Positions 1-6,515 of a DNA stretch of 64,000 nucleotides are shown here, in pieces. Source of the DNA: Enterococcus malodoratus ATCC 43197 (lineage in GTDB: Bacteria > Bacillota > Bacilli > Lactobacillales > Enterococcaceae). The notes under the pieces were generated by a model. It did not search any database. It was not told the DNA's origin and saw only the letters and a list, made by a program, of their open reading frames with translations. Made by a program: the position numbers and the translations under genes. The DNA lies in the NCBI RefSeq assembly GCF_000407185.1, contig NZ_KE136481.1, positions 203,136 to 267,135 of the forward strand, given 5' to 3'. Each line of letters opens with the position of its first letter. Within the stretch, counting starts at the first letter, position 1.

Positions 1-384
1 GTTGAAATCAATGGTTTTTGAGTAAATCCAGTTATAGATCGTGGATGTACATACCTTTACGCTTTTAACGGAATGTGCAATTTGTTCTGGAGAATATTTT
101 AGATTCAGATATTTTAAAATAGTTTTTATATTGTGAATCGTGGCTTTTTTAGTAACTCCACAGTTCTTTTTCCGCAATTTAGCAATATTTTGTGCACTTG
201 AAGCTTGATAAGGCAACCGTGCGATACTGTTGGCTTTTCTAGCTTCAGTCCCCCGTTGAATCTCCCGAGTGATTGTTGAACGATGGCGATCTAATCTACG
301 TGCTATTTCAGCTGGTCGTAATCCTTCGTCAAGATAGGCTTCAATTTTCCCGCGCTCTTCAGCGGTTAAATGCTTATATACCAT
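1..384 (-). CDS. IS30-family transposase, N-terminal part (cut by window edge)
   Basis: The frame is open from an ATG at 384 to the window edge, giving the first 128 residues. It starts MVYKHLTAEERGKIEAYL, followed by EIARRLDRHRSTITREIQRG, the N-terminal helix-turn-helix of IS30-type transposases that binds the terminal inverted repeats. A second helix-turn-helix-like stretch (YSPEQIAHSVK, then STIYNWIYSKTIDF) follows, as is usual ahead of the DDE catalytic domain, which would lie outside the window. IS30 transposases are normally about 310-350 residues, so roughly a third is visible. No frameshift is seen here. Whether the element is intact cannot be judged. The family call is confident; the individual IS name is not recognised. 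Confidence 0.9.
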   Translation of the reverse strand, partial: MVYKHLTAEERGKIEAYLDEGLRPAEIARRLDRHRSTITREIQRGTEARKANSIARLPYQASSAQNIAKLRKKNCGVTKKATIHNIKTILKYLNLKYSPEQIAHSVKSVKVCTSTIYNWIYSKTIDFN

Positions 385-448
385 GTATCAAACTAGCTCC
401 CTTGCTCTATTAATTACTACGGCAACGAATGATTTGACAATGAACCTT

Positions 449-528
449 CACAGATATGAGATCCGCTTCCAACTAGGAGCTAACTTAAGACAAGTCAGCT
501 CAGCCGATACAAGGCTATCATATCTGTG
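449..528. repeat. 11-bp perfect inverted repeat upstream of the IS30 transposase
   Basis: The arm cacagatatga (449-459) is repeated as its exact reverse complement tcatatctgtg (518-528), enclosing 58 bases. It lies 65-144 bases upstream of the transposase start. It could belong to the IS end region or be a regulatory hairpin. It is not followed by a T-run, so it is not a plain terminator. The exact IS boundary cannot be set from one end. Confidence 0.45.
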
Positions 529-539
529 TTCATAATCAA

Positions 540-1101
540 ATCGTATTACCTACCGTATGCAGGCACATCGTATCATATTAAATAACGAGCATCAATATAA
601 GTTTGTGGAGGTTTGTTGCGCTTTATTTTGCTATCCAGGAGCTAAATAGTAGTTTTTAGTATACAGATATTGGGATTCATTGATCCACATATTAATTATT
701 TTAACTATTTATCCATTTTAACCATGCGATTATATTCTATTGATTTGTGAGTTTTTTTGAAAAAAGAATTTTATGTTCGTTTTTATTGGCGTTCGTTTTT
801 TGATTTACTAATTTAAATGCTTTGCTAACCAAAGATTTATTTTTTGTACTTAGAAACTTTGTAAAATTTTTAGCTGAAATAATTTCATTTCTTTTAAAAA
901 CTTATCATTTTGCTAACGCTCGATTAAGTTTAATCAATTCAAAGTCTGATGTTTATTTTAAAGATTGCATTGCTTATTTACTGATATGATTAAAGTATTG
1001 ATGTCAGGACTATTAAAATTTTCTCATCTATGTAAGCGCTGTAAAAGCTTTTAAAATTATTTCATGATCTGTCTTCTACTTCCGCATTTTTTTTAAATTT
1101 T
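540..1101. other. AT-rich non-coding stretch
   Basis: About 560 bases of very AT-rich sequence between the IS30 edge and the terminator of the VOC gene. No frame with a ribosome binding site, no RNA gene and no repeat array was recognised on either strand. It probably includes the IS flank and insertion site. Confidence 0.5.
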
Positions 1102-1145
1102 AAAAAGCTGAGAAACCTTCATTTCAAGAGATTTCTCAGCTTTTT
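1102..1145. terminator. Bidirectional intrinsic terminator
   Basis: A 14-bp stem, aaaaagctgagaaa (1102-1115) with tttctcagcttttt (1132-1145), has T-runs on both strands. It sits 15 bases beyond the stop of the VOC-family gene and ends that leftward transcript. Confidence 0.85.
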
Positions 1146-1159
1146 TGATATTAGAGCTT

Positions 1160-1582
1160 TTAAAATACACGGCTGTTCATTGCGTGATCGTCATTAAACT
1201 GGACTAAATCCCATAAATTTCCATATAGATCCTTAAAAACAGCGACAGTTCCATAATCAGCTACTTTAGGATCTCTAACAAACTCAATCTCTTTTGAGAG
1301 CATTTCATTGTAATCTCGATAAAAATCATCTGTTCCGAGAAATAAAAAGACACGCCCTCCCGCTTGATTTCCGATAAAGTCTTTTTGAATTGGTTTTGAG
1401 GCTTTGGCCAAAAGAATTGTCGTGCCATTTGAACCTTGTGGTGATACAACTACCCATCTTTTGTCTTGCTCGGCTTGATAAGTATCCTCTATTAAATCAA
1501 AATTTAGTTTTTTGGTATAAAAATCGATTGCTTCATCGTAATCGTTTACAACTAAAGCAATATGAACGATACTTTGTTTCAT
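1160..1582 (-). CDS. VOC-family (glyoxalase/bleomycin-resistance fold) protein
   Basis: A 140-residue protein of the vicinal oxygen chelate superfamily. It has the usual single-chain pair of beta-alpha-beta-beta-beta modules: IVHIALVVNDYDEAIDFYTKKLNF at the N-terminus and VFKDLYGNLWDLVQ near the C-terminus. The His in VHIALVV is in the position of the first metal ligand, and the Asp in LWDLVQ takes the place of the usual Glu. The substrate cannot be deduced. The start was placed at the third codon of the longest frame, because AGGAGG then sits 6 bases ahead of ATG; the outer ATG directly abuts the Shine-Dalgarno. It is probably the last gene of a HAD-GNAT-VOC group read leftwards. Confidence 0.85.
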   Translation of the reverse strand: MKQSIVHIALVVNDYDEAIDFYTKKLNFDLIEDTYQAEQDKRWVVVSPQGSNGTTILLAKASKPIQKDFIGNQAGGRVFLFLGTDDFYRDYNEMLSKEIEFVRDPKVADYGTVAVFKDLYGNLWDLVQFNDDHAMNSRVF

Positions 1583-1648
1583 ACTCATCCTCCTTTTCTA
1601 TTATTATTTGCTATTTGTTTGGTAAAGGCAAGTTGTGTTCAGCTTAAA

Positions 1649-2164
1649 TTATCCGCAATCGTTGGACAATTGATAAACTAAGTATTTCTTCTTCCCATCA
1701 TTCTGTTCCCGTTGGTAATTAAAAGCATAGCTCATTCCTTTTTTTTCAAGGACCTTTTTTGAAAAACTATTTTCTATTGCGACTTGTCCAACTACTTGCG
1801 ATAAATGATATTCTGCAAAAGCTAAGCCAATGAGTTCGCGAGCAATTTTTGTTGCATACCCTCTTCCCTGATATTCCTTCTTTAAAATATAGGCAATTTC
1901 ATCAAATGGTTGTGAATCAATCGTTGTCCTGAGAATTCCTGCGATACCAATCGGCTTATCAACTATTGAGCTTTTCACTATGAAGTAACTATAGCCATAC
2001 TCAGTGTATTGTTGCGAGATTTTTTCGATCCATTCCATTACCTCAGCATCCGTATATGTTTTCCCCCAACCCAACAGCATTAATTCTTCATCCTGCAGGA
2101 TCGATTTTAGAAATGGAAAATCATTGATTGCAATTTTTTGAAAAATAAATGCATCTTCAGTCAT
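1649..2164 (-). CDS. GNAT-family N-acetyltransferase (RimJ/RimL-like)
   Basis: A 171-residue acetyltransferase of the GCN5-related fold. The acetyl-CoA binding motif A is visible as KKEYQGRGYATKIARELIGLAF around residues 93-115, followed by IENSFSKKVLEKKGM, the Asn-containing C-terminal signature typical of RimJ/RimL-like enzymes. The acceptor is unknown. The frame can be read one codon further out from a TTG, but ATG at 2164 behind GGGTGG is preferred. It lies 15 bases after the HAD gene and is probably co-transcribed with it. Confidence 0.85.
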   Translation of the reverse strand: MTEDAFIFQKIAINDFPFLKSILQDEELMLLGWGKTYTDAEVMEWIEKISQQYTEYGYSYFIVKSSIVDKPIGIAGILRTTIDSQPFDEIAYILKKEYQGRGYATKIARELIGLAFAEYHLSQVVGQVAIENSFSKKVLEKKGMSYAFNYQREQNDGKKKYLVYQLSNDCG

Positions 2165-2179
2165 CAAGCTGCGCCACCC

Positions 2180-2848
2180 TTAATTTGATTGTTTCAATTT
2201 ACGGATAATGCTATAAATTTCTACCATGTCTTTCGCTAAATAATCCGCGGCGCTTTGATCTATGGCTGCGCGTGTTTCTTCGTAAGCAATAGTAGTAATA
2301 CCTGCGGCCTTTGCTGCGGAAATGCCATAAAAAGAATCTTCGATGGCGATTGCGTATTCCGGATCAACACCTAGCAGATTCAAGGTATTTTGATAAATCG
2401 CTGGATTTGGTTTGCTTTCTTCGACAAACTCTCCGCTGTAAATCACATCAAAATATTCTTTTATATCGCAAGAAGTTAAAACTTCGATGATATGCTCGTG
2501 CGTTGAAGAAGAAGCCACTGCCAGTAATATGCTATTCTTCTTAGCCCACTTTAAAATCGAAAGAATATCTGTACGAAAAAGCTGCTGATAATCGATTGAC
2601 TGATACGCGACAGCATTAAATCGTTCAAACCGTTCTTTTATTTTCTCGATTGGTTCATTGCTAGCGGTAAAATCTTTTAATGTCGTGTAAAGCATACGAT
2701 AGGATTGTCCAATTAATACGTCGAAGTTCGCTTTTGCTAGATCAATGGCTGGATTTTCCTTTTTTATGAAGTCCTGTTGAATTTTGAAATCCTGAAACTC
2801 AGTGTCAACGATAACGCCATCCATATCAAAAATGATTGTTTTGATCAT
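2180..2848 (-). CDS. HAD-superfamily hydrolase, beta-phosphoglucomutase-like
   Basis: A 222-residue HAD protein. Motif I is FDMDGVIVDTE at the N-terminus (nucleophile and acid/base Asp). Motif II is AVASSS near residue 113, motif III the Lys in ESKPNPAIY, and motif IV IAIEDSFYGISAAKAAG. The alpha-helical cap between motifs I and II is of the subclass I type found in beta-phosphoglucomutase, phosphoglycolate phosphatase and similar sugar-phosphate enzymes. No beta-phosphoglucomutase operon surrounds it, so the substrate remains open. It starts behind a strong AGGAGGAATAGTATT-ATG and probably leads the HAD-GNAT-VOC group. Confidence 0.88.
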   Translation of the reverse strand: MIKTIIFDMDGVIVDTEFQDFKIQQDFIKKENPAIDLAKANFDVLIGQSYRMLYTTLKDFTASNEPIEKIKERFERFNAVAYQSIDYQQLFRTDILSILKWAKKNSILLAVASSSTHEHIIEVLTSCDIKEYFDVIYSGEFVEESKPNPAIYQNTLNLLGVDPEYAIAIEDSFYGISAAKAAGITTIAYEETRAAIDQSAADYLAKDMVEIYSIIRKLKQSN

Positions 2849-2927
2849 AATACTATTCCTCCTTCGTCACTCATAAAACAAATTATTGCAAACCGTTTCA
2901 TAAAAAGCAACTAGACTCAAGAAATAC

Positions 2928-2976
2928 AAAAAAATAGCCAATCACGTATCTGTTTTACGCAGTCGGCTATTTTTTT
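2928..2976 (-). terminator. Intrinsic terminator overlapping a stop codon
   Basis: The arms ggctattttttt (2965-2976) and aaaaaaatagcc (2928-2939) form a 12-bp stem ending in a T-run on the leftward strand. It overlaps the stop codon of the membrane-protein gene that ends at 2967 and separates it from the HAD group. Confidence 0.75.
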
Positions 2977-3584
2977 ATTTTGTCACGTAGTGCTTTTATT
3001 TTTTCCATTGTGATTATTTTTGTTGGAGGTTCTGGATTTTTTTCTGCTTCTTCTTTATTTTCTTCAACAAGTTTCAACCCTCGGTGTTCCGCACGAAAAA
3101 TATTTCGTTTAATTTGTTCAACGTGTGCTAATTTTTCTAAAGATTCCGGCTCGTAGCGCAATAACTCCTTGGTTTTTCTATCATGGATTCGTTCAGTTAC
3201 TTTCTCGTCAAAATAACTAGTAATAGCCAAATTGATCACTAAAGCAATCAAAAGAAAATTATCTGTCACGCTGGATTTATTGAGGTAGCCATTACTAAAT
3301 AACCAAATAACGAAGCAGAGTAAAGCAATGGTGCTGAAAACTTGATAAACTCTCAATGCTTTTTCTTTTTCATTTCGGTCTGCAAAGACGGGCTTGGCTT
3401 CATAAAATAAGGCAAGATAAAGATGACGCGCCTCTGCGAATTCTGGCTGCGTCTTTTTAGCTGCTTCATAAGCTTCTCTCTTATCAAAGCCTTGCTCTTT
3501 CATATAATATTTCGCAATTTTCCTTTTTCGGATCATCTGGACCCCCTCTTCGATTCTAAGATCATGAATGTTTTGAAGATTCAT
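2967..3584 (-). CDS. Conserved hypothetical protein with two membrane segments
   Basis: A 205-residue protein not assigned to a named family. The N-terminal half is charged and helical (GFDKREAYEAAKKTQPEFAE). Two hydrophobic segments follow at about residues 85-104 (STIALLCFVIWLF) and 110-128 (NFLLIALVINLAITSYF). A Lys/Glu-rich tail (about 140-205) probably faces the cytoplasm. The start has AAGGAG 7 bases upstream. An internal ATG at codon 17 also has a good Shine-Dalgarno (GAGGGGG), so a shorter form is possible. It appears monocistronic, with its own terminator at 2928-2976. Confidence 0.7.
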   Translation of the reverse strand: MNLQNIHDLRIEEGVQMIRKRKIAKYYMKEQGFDKREAYEAAKKTQPEFAEARHLYLALFYEAKPVFADRNEKEKALRVYQVFSTIALLCFVIWLFSNGYLNKSSVTDNFLLIALVINLAITSYFDEKVTERIHDRKTKELLRYEPESLEKLAHVEQIKRNIFRAEHRGLKLVEENKEEAEKNPEPPTKIITMEKIKALRDKIKK

Positions 3585-3704
3585 AAGGTCTCTCCTTAAT
3601 CACGGAATTCACATTTCAGCAACCTCTATTTTATCATTAAGTAGACAGAAAGACTAAGAAATTATTTAATATTTTTCGTCTCGTCTGAATTTCGAAAAGA
3701 GAAA

Positions 3705-3735
3705 TCCACTCAGACAAGGGTTCTTGCTGAGTGGA
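3705..3735 (-). terminator. Intrinsic terminator
   Basis: The arms tccactcag (3705-3713) and ctgagtgga (3727-3735) form a 9-bp stem just beyond the stop of the NAD(P)-binding gene. On the leftward strand it is followed by a T-rich stretch. Confidence 0.7.
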
Positions 3736-3744
3736 CCATTTTCT

Positions 3745-4368
3745 TTATATTTTTTTCACTGCCTCTTCGATTGGTACGTCTCCGTCCCCCATCAAAATCA
3801 CTTTTTTTATCGTATTGTCTTGTTCAAGCAATTCTGCCAAAACGGCAGCCACATTTTCAATCGAGTTTTCTGATTTTTTCTCAATTCCTGTGGTTATTTT
3901 CCCGCTCCCTGGTGTCTCTTTTAGGTTGCCTGGTTGTAAAATTGTATAATCCAAGTTTGTTTTATCAATCAGCCAGCTATCAGAAAAGAATTTCGATATG
4001 TTGTAATCTGTCAGTGCTTCACTCCATTTTTCTGGTTGCAAAGCAAATAGTGAACTTAAGTGAATGTACCGCTTAATTCCCTTTTGTTCTGCAGCCTGCA
4101 TTAGTTTCACCGCACCGTATAGATCCGTTTGCAATAAATCCTTTCCGCGTGATCCAGCAACAAAGTAAACAGCTTCTGCATCGGACAAAGTATCTGCAAT
4201 AGCGTCAACACTTCCATGCAAGTCTAGATGAGTTGGTTGAACTGAGTCGTTTGACTCAATCTCTCCTTCGCGTCTTGCTCCCGCATAAACATAATGACCT
4301 TTCTTAACAAGATCTTTAATTAATTCTTCGCCGACCCGTCCAGTCGCACCAGCAATAAATATTTTCAT
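3745..4368 (-). CDS. NAD(P)-binding atypical SDR-family protein
   Basis: A 207-residue Rossmann-fold protein starting MKIFIAGATGRVGEELIKDL, the GxTGxxG dinucleotide-binding loop of atypical/extended short-chain dehydrogenases of the NmrA/YwnB kind. Later conserved blocks are DAEAVYFVAGSRGKDL and YTILQPGNL, but no canonical YxxxK catalytic pair is evident. It may therefore act as a redox sensor or NAD(P)H-binding reductase rather than a classical dehydrogenase. The start was moved in to 4368: AGGAAAGGGG lies inside the longer frame and is correctly spaced from this ATG. It is a single gene diverging from the B6 salvage operon. Confidence 0.82.
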   Translation of the reverse strand: MKIFIAGATGRVGEELIKDLVKKGHYVYAGARREGEIESNDSVQPTHLDLHGSVDAIADTLSDAEAVYFVAGSRGKDLLQTDLYGAVKLMQAAEQKGIKRYIHLSSLFALQPEKWSEALTDYNISKFFSDSWLIDKTNLDYTILQPGNLKETPGSGKITTGIEKKSENSIENVAAVLAELLEQDNTIKKVILMGDGDVPIEEAVKKI

Positions 4369-4470
4369 ACAAATGACCCCTTTCCTCATCAAATATGCTA
4401 ACTTATTTTCTGATTAGAGACAACTATTTCCACTCATAATTGGATGAGATAAAAAACAACCAATTGGCTG

Positions 4471-4498
4471 TTTATTTTTTTTTAGACAACTTTATAAT
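4471..4498 (+). promoter_or_regulatory. Candidate promoter of the pdxK operon
   Basis: TTTATT at 4471-4476 and TATAAT at 4493-4498 are separated by 16 bases, ahead of the rightward operon. The -10 is perfect and the -35 weak. Confidence 0.4.
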
Positions 4499-4531
4499 AA
4501 GAATCATTAACGAAGTCATTCTGATCTTTTA

Positions 4532-4543
4532 CTCACTAGTGAG
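4532..4543. promoter_or_regulatory. Palindromic operator-like site before pdxK
   Basis: The perfect 12-bp palindrome ctcactagtgag lies between the candidate promoter and the pdxK start, where a repressor would act. No regulator gene is adjacent. Confidence 0.35.
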
Positions 4544-4610
4544 CAGATTGATCATCCTGTATTGATTAATTCGATACAAATAAACGAATGAACTTATGAG
4601 GAGCTTTTTT

Positions 4611-5408
4611 ATGACACAAACAGTTCTGACAATCGCTGGTTCGGACACTTTAGCCGGCGGCGGATTGCAATCAGATTTAAAAACTTTTGAGAATTATCAT
4701 TTATTTGGCCTTACCGCGATTACTTGTATCGCAGTGGTCAAAAATAACCAATTTGAGATAAACGATTTATCATCAACACTTTTTCGAGAGCAACTGACCA
4801 CCGTCAGTGAAAATTTAGACTTGGCCGGAATAAAGATCGGTTTGGTCCATCAATTGGATTCCCTTGATATCGTGAAGAGCTTTATTCAAGATTTTGAGGG
4901 TCCGATTGTACTAGATCCAGTAATGGCATTTAAGGAAACTGATCAAGTATATGGTCAGGCCTACCGCAACAAATTAATCGAATTATTTCCCTTCGTTACG
5001 ATTGTCACACCAAATTTGAAAGAGGCTGAAATACTCAGCCAACAGAGAATTACCAATTTAGCTGAAATGGAACAGGCGGCTCAGAAAATTATAGCTTTGG
5101 GTGCCTCTTCTGTGGTAATCAAAGGCGGCGAACGTCTTTCCGGTGAACTGGCTTCTGATTTATTCTATGATGGCGATCAGTTTGAATTCTTTTCTAAACC
5201 CAAATTAACTGAAGTGACTATTAATGGTGCTGGTTGTACGTTGGCGTCAGCAATTACCGCCAATTTGGTTTTAGGCAAGGAATTAGTAACAGCAATCAGT
5301 GAGAGTAAAGAGTTTGTTTATCAGGGAATCAAAAATGGTGTTCGGTTAAAAAATGGCGAAGGAAATGTCTGGTTCGGTGACAGTGTGAATGCGGGGGTTT
5401 TGGTATGA
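4611..5408 (+). CDS. pdxK: Pyridoxal/HMP kinase (PdxK/ThiD type)
   Basis: A 265-residue ribokinase-fold kinase. VLTIAGSDTLAGGGLQSDLKTFE at the N-terminus is the substrate-binding signature of ThiD/PdxK proteins, and TINGAGCTLASAITANL near residue 212 holds the anion hole with Cys in place of Asp, as in the Firmicute pyridoxal kinases. The substrate is pyridoxal/pyridoxine or hydroxymethylpyrimidine; the neighbours (an ECF S component and YwlG) favour vitamin B6 salvage. The lid segment reads MAFKETDQV where the dual-cysteine kinases carry a Cys, so only one of the two cysteines is evident. The start was moved to 4611, 8 bases behind GAGGAG. It overlaps the next gene by 4 bases (ATGA). Confidence 0.82.
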   Translation: MTQTVLTIAGSDTLAGGGLQSDLKTFENYHLFGLTAITCIAVVKNNQFEINDLSSTLFREQLTTVSENLDLAGIKIGLVHQLDSLDIVKSFIQDFEGPIVLDPVMAFKETDQVYGQAYRNKLIELFPFVTIVTPNLKEAEILSQQRITNLAEMEQAAQKIIALGASSVVIKGGERLSGELASDLFYDGDQFEFFSKPKLTEVTINGAGCTLASAITANLVLGKELVTAISESKEFVYQGIKNGVRLKNGEGNVWFGDSVNAGVLV

Positions 5409-5899
5409 AAACAAGAGAAATGACAAAACTTGCGATGATGGTTGCGTTGACTGTGACGCTGTCCATTCTTTTCATTATTCCAATTCCTGCCACCAAAGGA
5501 TTTGTCACACTTTGCGAGGTTGGAATCTATGCCTCTGCGCTGCTTTTCGGTCCAACCGGCGGGCTTATGGTTGGGGCTTTAAGCGGCGGATTGATTGATT
5601 TGATATCTGGCTATCCCGAATGGGCGATTTTTTCAATCCTCATTCATGGTATCCAAGGCTTCATTTTGGGTTATCTTTATAATAAGTTTCCCAACAAAAA
5701 AGGTCTTACATTAGGCTTCCTATTCGCAAGTCTATTTATGATCACTGGTTATGCCTTAGCAACTGCGCTTTTATTTGGCTGGCCAGCGGGCTTGGCTTCA
5801 TTGCCGGGCAATAGTGTTCAAAATATTTTCGGTATCGCGGTGACGGTCCCTCTTTTTCAAGCGTTACAAAGAGTGCTACGCCATCCTCAATATAAATAG
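5405..5899 (+). CDS. ECF transporter S component, probable vitamin B6 type
   Basis: A 164-residue integral membrane protein with about five to six hydrophobic segments. [19 protein letters not shown] at the N-terminus is typical of ECF S components (the region contacting EcfT), and [25 protein letters not shown] is a conserved loop. S components bind a vitamin and use the shared EcfA/A'/T module encoded elsewhere. Translational coupling to a PdxK-type kinase suggests pyridoxine/pyridoxal uptake (a PdxU2-like role); hydroxymethylpyrimidine is the alternative. No riboswitch was recognised upstream. Confidence 0.8.
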   Translation: MKTREMTKLAMMVALTVTLSILFIIPIPATKGFVTLCEVGIYASALLFGPTGGLMVGALSGGLIDLISGYPEWAIFSILIHGIQGFILGYLYNKFPNKKGLTLGFLFASLFMITGYALATALLFGWPAGLASLPGNSVQNIFGIAVTVPLFQALQRVLRHPQYK

Positions 5900-5922
5900 T
5901 TCACAGAAAGAAGTTATTTAAA

Positions 5923-6462
5923 ATGGAAAAAGAAAAGTTACAACAACAACTAACAACAATCGTCAACGATGTCTTGGATGCGGCAAATCTTAAGGCTGGC
6001 GATGTTTTTGTATTAGGCTGTACCACGAGTGAAATCGTTGGCGGAACAATTGGAAAAAACTCTAGCCAAGAAGTTGGCCAATGGGTGATCGAGACTTTGA
6101 AATCTATTCTTGATCCTAAGAAAATCTATTTGGCGGTTCAAGGATGCGAACACATTAATCGTGCCGTAGTTGTCGAGCGAGAGCTTGCCGAGAAAAAAGA
6201 TTGGGAGATTGTTTCAGTCAAACCAGCATTACATGCGGGCGGTTCATGCTCTGTTGCTGCGTTTGAACAGTTCAGCGATCCTGTAGAGGTCGAGCACATC
6301 GTTGCTCAAGCCGGAATTGATATTGGTGATACTTCTATCGGCATGCATGTTAAATATGTGCAAGTGCCAGTACGTCCTTCAATTAAGGAATTAGGCGGTG
6401 CCCATGTAACTGCTTTACGCAGTCGTCCAAAATATATTGGCGGTCCTCGCGCAACGTACTAA
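5923..6462 (+). CDS. UPF0340/TIGR01440 family protein (YwlG-like)
   Basis: A 179-residue cytoplasmic protein matching the YwlG family along its length: [23 protein letters not shown] near residue 27, [16 protein letters not shown] near 70, [12 protein letters not shown] near 107, and [12 protein letters not shown] at the C-terminus. Length equals the family norm. The biochemical role is not established. Its place as third gene of a kinase/S-component operon links it to B6 or thiamin-precursor salvage by context only. It follows the S component by 23 bases and precedes a strong bidirectional terminator. Confidence 0.85.
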   Translation: MEKEKLQQQLTTIVNDVLDAANLKAGDVFVLGCTTSEIVGGTIGKNSSQEVGQWVIETLKSILDPKKIYLAVQGCEHINRAVVVERELAEKKDWEIVSVKPALHAGGSCSVAAFEQFSDPVEVEHIVAQAGIDIGDTSIGMHVKYVQVPVRPSIKELGGAHVTALRSRPKYIGGPRATY

Positions 6463-6477
6463 AAATTTTAAAAAGCT

Positions 6478-6515
6478 AAAAATCCCTGCGAAGAAAGATT
6501 CGCAGGGATTTTTTT
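6478..6515. terminator. Bidirectional terminator between convergent genes
   Basis: A perfect 15-bp stem, aaaaatccctgcgaa (6478-6492) with ttcgcagggattttt (6499-6513), has T-runs on both sides. It serves both the B6 operon and the convergent AAA+/VWA gene. Confidence 0.9.

Noticed and set aside
5389-5598. Rightward frame overlapping the pdxK/S-component junction
   Set aside because: It is out of frame with the clearly coding S component and rich in Cys/Arg/Trp, typical of a shadow frame.
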